Source of the DNA: Apium graveolens
Lineage: Eukaryota; Streptophyta; Magnoliopsida; Apiales; Apiaceae
Assembly: GCF_009905375.1 (NCBI RefSeq)
Contig: NC_133657.1
Span: forward strand, 63,736,503-63,800,502
Direction: 5' to 3'
DNA length: 64,000 nucleotides
Shown one piece after another: positions 58,660-64,000 of this stretch. A model generated the notes under the pieces. That model was not told the origin of the DNA. It saw nothing but the letters and a program-made list of their open reading frames with translations, and did not search any database. Made by a program: the position numbers and the translations under genes. Position 1 is the stretch's first letter. Each line of letters begins with the position of its first letter.

Positions 58660-59667
58660 GAGTTTCTAATTTAAATTAAATAGAACTAAGCATAGTGAAT
58701 GGGAAAGCAAGTGATTAAATAAGATAGGCTTGACACAAGTTCCATGCCTTGTATTTAATCGTGACATTGCAGGGTAGAAGGAATTAATTGTACGGTAACT
58801 ACTCACTGAATAGGTTCTTAATATTCTAAGCAGTGAATTCATATTATCTGGATAGTCGCGATATGCTGAGAAGTATCCCTCACGATGTAGAATAAATATG
58901 ATTAATTAATTAATCATATTTAATGAATTAGAGAATTTATATAAATAATGATAAAATAGTTTTATTATTATTTATTTCTACTACCTGCTTAATATTGAAC
59001 CTACAGGGTCACACCATAAAAGAGAATGATTTAATGGTGGAGAAATTAATTTATAATGGCTGATAATTATTTATTTATGAAATAAATAATTAATTGGCAA
59101 ATTTAATAATTGATTAAATGAGATTTAATTGATTATAAATTAATTAAGAAAAAGTTCTTAATATTATTAATTAAGAATTTAATTTTTAGAAATTAAATCA
59201 AGTGAGATAATTATTTCTAAAGTGTTTAGAAAAAGGATTAATAATTAAAACGTGTTTTAATTATTAGTGAGAATAATAAAGGGTTAATAATAATAATATT
59301 TTATGGGAAAATTTTCAGCTAAAAATTTTGCCTATAAATATACTATTATAGACCCTATTTTTGCCTTAACCAAAAAGATTTACAAAACCATAATTCTCTC
59401 CATCCCCTCCTCCTTCATTACATTATTTTCTTGGTGGATACCGGTGGAGTGCTTCACACTTGAGGAGCAACTGCTAAGGATCTCCGTTCATCATTTTTGG
59501 ATCTCCATTAAAGACCTCCATCTTTCCATTAACGTAAAGCTTCTTAAGGTAAACATACTGAACTACGAATTAAATATTATTTTTCGCATGGATCCTACGG
59601 AGGGTTTCAGTTTTTTTTAAGATTTAAATTTACGTTTTCGTTGCGTTTATGTGCTAAAAACCCTTCA
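58660..59667 (+). repeat. 3' LTR of B, right piece
   Basis: The last 1,008 bp of the LTR with the TATAAATA box at 59333-59340 and end AACCCTTCA. Confidence 0.92.
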
Positions 59668-59672
59668 GGAAC
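59668..59672. repeat. Target duplication of B, right copy
   Basis: GGAAC, matching 38381-38385. Confidence 0.88.
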
Positions 59673-61561
59673 CTCCAATTAAATTGGAGGGGATTTGAAT
59701 GGGTTACTATCATGTTCAACAGTCTCAAACCCTTGTGCTTCTTGCAAAGCACTATCACTTGAATGTGATTAACTTGCCTCCCCATAGCAGGATCATTGGT
59801 AATTGTACTCCTAGCATCAACTGCTAATGTAATTTCTGCTAGGGTTTTGAGGGGAGTTATCCCTACATGAGGAACCTCCAATTGAATTGGAGAGGATTCA
59901 GATAGCTCCCCCTCAGGTGTACCACCCTCAAACCTAACAGCTTGTGAAGGTTGATTTGCACATGAAGGTGCATGTGAGATATCCATGGGGTCTTCAGTAA
60001 AAACTGATGAATCCCCCATGTTTTTTATGGTGTCATCAAGGTCTACCCCAGCTATTATCCTCTTACCATCTGAATGTAGTGTCTGGGTGGTGAACAAGGT
60101 TTCTTGAACCAAGTCACTTGATTTAGCTTGCACTTGAGAAATGGATTCAAGTGCTGTAGGTAGAGAAGAAAATTGAGAGATTAGAGATTATTGCTCAGAT
60201 GTGAGTGTTGGCAGCTCCCCCTGAATGAATGAGGGAGCTTCAAAAGATATACCCTCACTTTGTGTGCCATCCTTATTTCTCCTACCATACACTTGAATTG
60301 CTTCAAGTGCAGGCTGTGCAGACTCTGTACAAGGTGCATTGGGGTGAATGCTCTTTTCATTAGACACACCATATTAAAAGGATATATCTAGAGTCTGTTT
60401 AGTCCCCATTGTTACAACTGTATCCTTTTGGGAGGATACAGAGGTAGTATGAGTGGTCAGCTCAGATTTTTTATTCTTCTTTGATCTCTTGACCAAGGGT
60501 GACTCAGTTTCAGTTTGATCTTCACCACTCTCAGTTAAAACATTTAAGGTTACCTCATTTCTCTTTCTTTCACTCACCTCATCCTTTTGAGAAGATGAGG
60601 TGGTTGGTTTCCTAGCTACTAAGGGTTTTGAAGAAATGGTTTTAGCTTGGGAAGGCCCCTGTGGGTGTTCCTGTGTTTGTACTTCCACAGGTTCAGGGAC
60701 CATACCTGTGCTAGATTAAAAATTGGATCTCATATCAGGCATTGGGTAAGGGTAAGTCCTAAACCTCTCCAACATGAATGGAGTGAGTCTCAGACATACA
60801 TCTACCTTGTTCTATGTAGTAAGTGAACCAAATATTATTTTAGACACTTGCTTACAATTTCCTATTTTAGTGCTATCTATACCATTTAACAAATGTATAT
60901 CCGCTACTTTATGATTTAAAGTGGACATTATAAATCTAGGAAAGAAAATTTCCTTACCTCTAGCAGACAGGGGCATGGTCAGCCTGGTTGCAAGTTCTTC
61001 CAGGATCAATAGACCAACATTCAAGTGTCTGTTGTGGGCTATTGAGTACACCAACTTCTGCACCACACTTGAAATGTTGTCATACCATGTCTTCCTGCAT
61101 GTGAAGGCCCTTACTACAGAATCAAACACAAAGGACCATTCCTTCCTCAAGTTTGTCCTATTCAAGCTTGACAAGTTGATTCTCCCACCATAATTTATAA
61201 AGTCCATAAACTCAGTCAGTTCATCCTGGGTTGGCACCTCCACCAAGTTTGCAGTTGGAAGACCCAATGATATGTTCACATCTTGCTCATTAAACTCAAT
61301 TTGTTGGCCTCCAACTGAGCAAGTTACCACCAGAGATACAAAATTGTCATTCATTAGATTCCTTACCACATTTGTTGTCCAAAACTCATGCAACACATCT
61401 AGGTACAACACTGGGTTAGCAATTAAAGCTCCTACAAGGTAAGATTCAGACAGAAGTTTTAAAAACCCCTTGAAACTATCAGGGGCTTGGTTAGCATCAG
61501 TAAAAGCTAGGTAGTTTGTTCCTTTCTCTAGGATAGTTGCTCTAACAATATTGAGTGCCAT
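59673..61561 (-). pseudogene. Large 3' ORF of A, N-terminal part, decayed
   Basis: It starts at ATG 61561 with a region of about 250 residues (61561-60812) resembling the start of the large ORF of C: both have a conserved LRKEWSF(V/M) block, an IPVLY/VLYLDVLHEFWT-like stretch and similar spacing. It continues as 60703-60374 and 60133-59673 in the same frame, with stops (TAG or TAA) at about 60812, 60717, 60374 and 60181. Ser/Thr/Gln-rich low-complexity sequence follows, and the gene goes on at 38380 beyond element B. The role is unknown. Confidence 0.65.
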
Positions 61562-62319
61562 TGTTGATTGGTAAGTGTGAATGGGTAAGAAAAATTAGTG
61601 ATAAAGGAGTGAAAACGATAGAGAAATCGGTTTTTGATCGAAAGGCTAGGTCACTTGAGATCTCGAAAGTTAAAAGTATGTATATGTATCGAGATGTCAG
61701 GGTATTTATAGTAAAAGCAAATGACTTTTCGAGAAGTCAAAAATAAACGTTTGGAGTATACTTATCGAGAAGTCAATTTAAGAAGTGAGAAACATATCGA
61801 GAAGTCATTTTAAATTACTGTTATAGAAAACTAAAAAACTGACTTATCGAGATGTCAATTGATTTATTAAATTAAATTATTTTAGTTCTGAGTTATTGAT
61901 AAGTCTAAAAATTATACTTGTAGAGAACTCTGTGAATTAACTCTACTAGAGAACTCTACAAGGACTTATCGATAAGTCATAATAAAGCTTATGGAGAAGT
62001 CACTCGAGAAGTCAGTGAATTGACTTATCGAGAACTCACTCGAGAAGTCTTAAAATGACTTGTCGATAGGTCAGTTAGACTTATCGAGAACTCAGTTCTC
62101 TGTATACTTTTTGATCAGCTTAATTCTGCCGTGTTAATTTTACATATTAAGGATGTAAATTAACAACTGAGCAGTTTACTTAGAATTTGAAAAATTCCAA
62201 GCTAATTTTTTTTTTTTTGGAAAATAAATATGCAGAGATTTCTGAAATATTTATAATACATATTTCATTTAATTTCTAATTAAATCAAACAAAAGCTAAT
62301 TTATTAGAAATCATGTACC
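61562..62319 (-). other. Repeat-rich spacer of A upstream of the large ORF
   Basis: No coding frame. About a dozen TTATCGAGAAGTC-like words lie at 61715-62100 in both orientations, matching the LTR repeats of A. From about 62110 the sequence is plain AT-rich up to 62319. The position matches the spacer 51304-51822 of C. Confidence 0.6.
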
Positions 62320-62714
62320 TGACGGATGATCAATTCAAACATCTGTTGATAGTGACAACACAGTCATATGCGTCGAGTGTATGCAAAAGGAATGTGGCAG
62401 CCTATTCAACTGGGTTTTTGAGAACAAAGAAGCATTGCCATTTCCATGCTATTATAAAGATATTAAAAGATGCTGGAATAGAGTAATGAAGCAGCATAGT
62501 ATTAGACTTGATAGGTTTTGTTTTATTATCTTGTCTTATTACTGTGTAATCTTAGTGATATATAAACCAAGAGTAGCAAGTAGAACAACAATAAAACTAA
62601 GCAATACATTTCTCAGAGAAACATTTGTAAGCTGTATCCTTCAGCATTTCTCTGTAAGGTTAGTTGTTCTTATTTGTAAGCAGCTATGAGCTACTCAAGC
62701 TTCACAGGGTTCTC

Positions 62715-62717
<3 letters not shown>
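62320..62717 (+). repeat. Diverged Sirevirus LTR fragment
   Basis: It parallels the sense strand of the C LTR: motif words (GACGGATGATC, CATCTGTTGATAG), then ATATATAAACCAAGAGTAGCAAG with the TATA box, GAAACATTTGTAAGC and AGCTATGAGC. The order and spacing agree, with many differences. It is in plus orientation, opposite to C. Confidence 0.6.

Positions 62718-62756
<39 letters not shown>
62718..62756. repeat. AT dinucleotide microsatellite
   Basis: 39 bp of uninterrupted AT repeats. At the same place the C LTRs have a short ATATATTATATATATC, so the tract looks like an expansion of an LTR sequence. Confidence 0.95.
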
Positions 62757-62761
<5 letters not shown>

Positions 62762-63385
62762 TTGAAAGTATTTCCTTTTTATAGTAGAATAATTCCTTTG
62801 ACAATCATTCCAATGTGCAGATGTAAACTGGACTATTTGTTCTTTACCATTGACTACTTGTTTTAGTATACTGCCGTATCCTAACTCAGAAGCATCTGTT
62901 TCAACTACTTTAGAAGCATTTCGATCAGCAAGGTGTAGACAAGGGATTTCTAGAACATGAGCTTTGATTTGTCGAACAATTTCGGTATGTTCAGATGACC
63001 AAGGGACGGGGTTAGTTTTAAGGCGGTCATGTAAGGGCTTGGCTATCCTATTGATGTTTGGATAGAAGTCTAGGACATAGTTGAGACTTCCTAAAATTCT
63101 TTGGAGTTGGGGTTTATCTGTGATTTTATCGGGACATTTTGTTGCAAAGGTTAAGGCTCTTTCAATTGGTGTAACTGTTCCTTTTGATATGTAGTGGCCA
63201 AGAAATCTTACTCGAGTTTGAAATAGAGAAATCTTGGATTTTGATATGACTAAACCATTTTTCTTAGATACATGGCAGAAAGTTTTAAGGTGTTTGAAAT
63301 GTTGTTCAATAGATTTTGAAAAAACTAGAATATCATCAATATATACTATACAGAATGTAGAATAGTCATTAAATATGTCATTCAT
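62757..63385 (-). pseudogene. Endogenous pararetrovirus (caulimovirid-like): RT end and RNase H
   Basis: A minus-strand frame with the catalytic YIDDILVFS near its start, followed by an RNase H with LGSLNYVLDF, ETDASELGYG and NYSTIKRKY. The motif set and order fit Caulimoviridae polymerase rather than Ty3/gypsy. The RNase H runs directly into the AT microsatellite and is cut there. A frameshift parts it from the upstream piece. Inactive remnant. Confidence 0.82.
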
Positions 63386-64000
63386 AATTTTTTGGAATTC
63401 GCTAGGGGCAGTTTTGATTCTAAATGAAAGGACATTCCATTCATACTGTTCGAATGGGACCGTAAAAGCGGTTTTATATCTATCTTTTGGGTGGATTTGA
63501 ATCTGCCAAAATCCTGATTTAAATCAAATTTGGAGAATATTACCGAAGATCTTAATTTTTATAAAAGGTCTTTTTTATTAGGTATAGGGTATCGTACCCA
63601 TCTTAAGGCTTTATTTAAAGGCTTATAATTGATAACTAGCCTCGGTGTCCATCTCTCAATTTCAGCATTTTTGTTTACATAGAAAGCTGCACAGGACCAC
63701 GGGGATCTAGATTTTGATATGATTCCTTTGGATTCGAGATCGGTGATTTCTTTTCTGCAATGTTGTTCTAGGTCGGAGTTCATTAGAATAGGTCTCGCTT
63801 TTGTTGGTATTTCCTTCTCATCAAAATCTTTTTCATAAGGTAAATCAATCATATGTTATTTTCTATGCCAAAATGCATTTGGTAAGTCAGAACAGAGTTC
63901 CACTTCTATTTGTTTTAGTAATTTTAAAATTTTTTCTTTGATAAAGCGGTCTTGTAACTGCTTCTCAATCTTGTGAGAGGAAAGGTCTTGTTTTAGATGG
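63386..64000 (-). pseudogene. Endogenous pararetrovirus: protease-RT region, continuing off the window
   Basis: The minus-strand frame 63852-63559 holds the start of a caulimovirid reverse transcriptase (KARPI, SPWSCAAFYVNK, LVINYKPLN). Upstream of it, to 64000, the same frame continues as polyprotein with one TAA near 63853-63855. Between 63386 and 63558 the frame is lost. The rest of the viral genome, if kept, lies to the right. Confidence 0.78.

Larger units (their letters stand above)
38386..59667 (+). mobile_element. Element B: Ty1/copia retrotransposon, internally deleted
   Basis: Plus strand. The 5' LTR is 38386-40095, then a primer site, a long untranslated leader, gag-pol in copia order (integrase before RT), a polypurine tract and a 3' LTR split by element C. 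Without C it is about 8.2 kb. Several stops, an internal gag deletion, a changed RT catalytic residue and a decayed RNase H show it is dead. Confidence 0.92.
33892..62320 (-). mobile_element. Element A: truncated Sirevirus-like copia element (host of B and C)
   Basis: On the minus strand it has its 3' LTR at 33892-35299, a polypurine tract, and a large decayed ORF split by B into 35591-38380 and 59673-61561, followed by repeat-rich spacer to about 62110-62320. gag and pol are missing to the right, where Sirevirus LTR-like and pararetroviral sequence takes over. LTR ends, GGGGGTGAATG-type text and the large ORF after pol resemble element C. The right edge is approximate. Confidence 0.7.

Overview
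This is a window of plant nuclear DNA, most likely from a eudicot. It is built almost entirely of retroelements nested inside one another. I found no convincing single-copy host gene, tRNA, rRNA or CRISPR array. The plant assignment rests on chromodomain Ty3/gypsy elements, Sirevirus-type copia elements, an L1 LINE with a plant-type RNase H tail, a caulimovirid-like endogenous pararetrovirus and initiator-Met-tRNA primer sites (TGGTATCAGAGC).

Layout. (1) 1-3045: the 3' end of a TAT/Ogre-like gypsy element on +, with a polypurine tract and an LTR start. A decayed multi-exon gene lies antisense inside it. (2) 3046-5612: an RNase H pseudogene of LINE type, then AT-rich spacer. (3) 5628-11056: a full-length L1-type LINE on -, with a perfect 15-bp target duplication, one in-frame stop in ORF2 and one frameshift in ORF1. 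(4) 11117-33067: a Tekay/Del-like gypsy element, called D here. Its two LTRs are both 4,050 bp and TGAAT flanks it. Its polyprotein is split by element E (18540-26931, flanked by AGATT), a non-coding LTR element with three LTRs and two internal regions in tandem (period 3,160 bp). (5) 33892-~62320: Sirevirus-like element A (-), truncated. Copia element B (+, 38386-59667, flanked by GGAAC) is inserted in A. Sirevirus element C (-, 45536-58654, flanked by GAAAG) is inserted in the 3' LTR of B. (6) ~62320-64000: a Sirevirus LTR fragment with a 39-bp AT microsatellite, abutting a decayed caulimovirid reverse transcriptase/RNase H that runs off the window.

Most interesting points. In each LTR of D, near its 3' end, a well-placed ATG opens a peptide beginning MVRFKQTARK. 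This matches the histone H3 tail (MARTKQTARK) at 8 of 10 positions, including the whole K4-K9 stretch. A good splice donor and acceptor join it in frame, across the LTR boundary and primer site, to a 118-residue coiled-coil-like exon. The same element carries a C-terminal chromodomain, the fold that reads methylated H3 tails in other proteins. Second, the otherwise different LTRs of D and E share a 34-nt hairpin with a nearly invariant 20-nt loop and a 7-bp stem that differs by three compensatory base pairs, which implies selection on structure. Third, the Sireviruses carry family-specific short motifs scattered through LTRs, spacers and coding linkers, plus a very large decayed ORF (about 1,500 codons in C) downstream of pol.

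The insertion order follows from the nesting: A before B before C, and D before E. Coordinates of long elements come from LTR ends and target duplications read directly. Family names come from recognised protein motifs. Splicing, mimicry and mutation-bias statements are inference.
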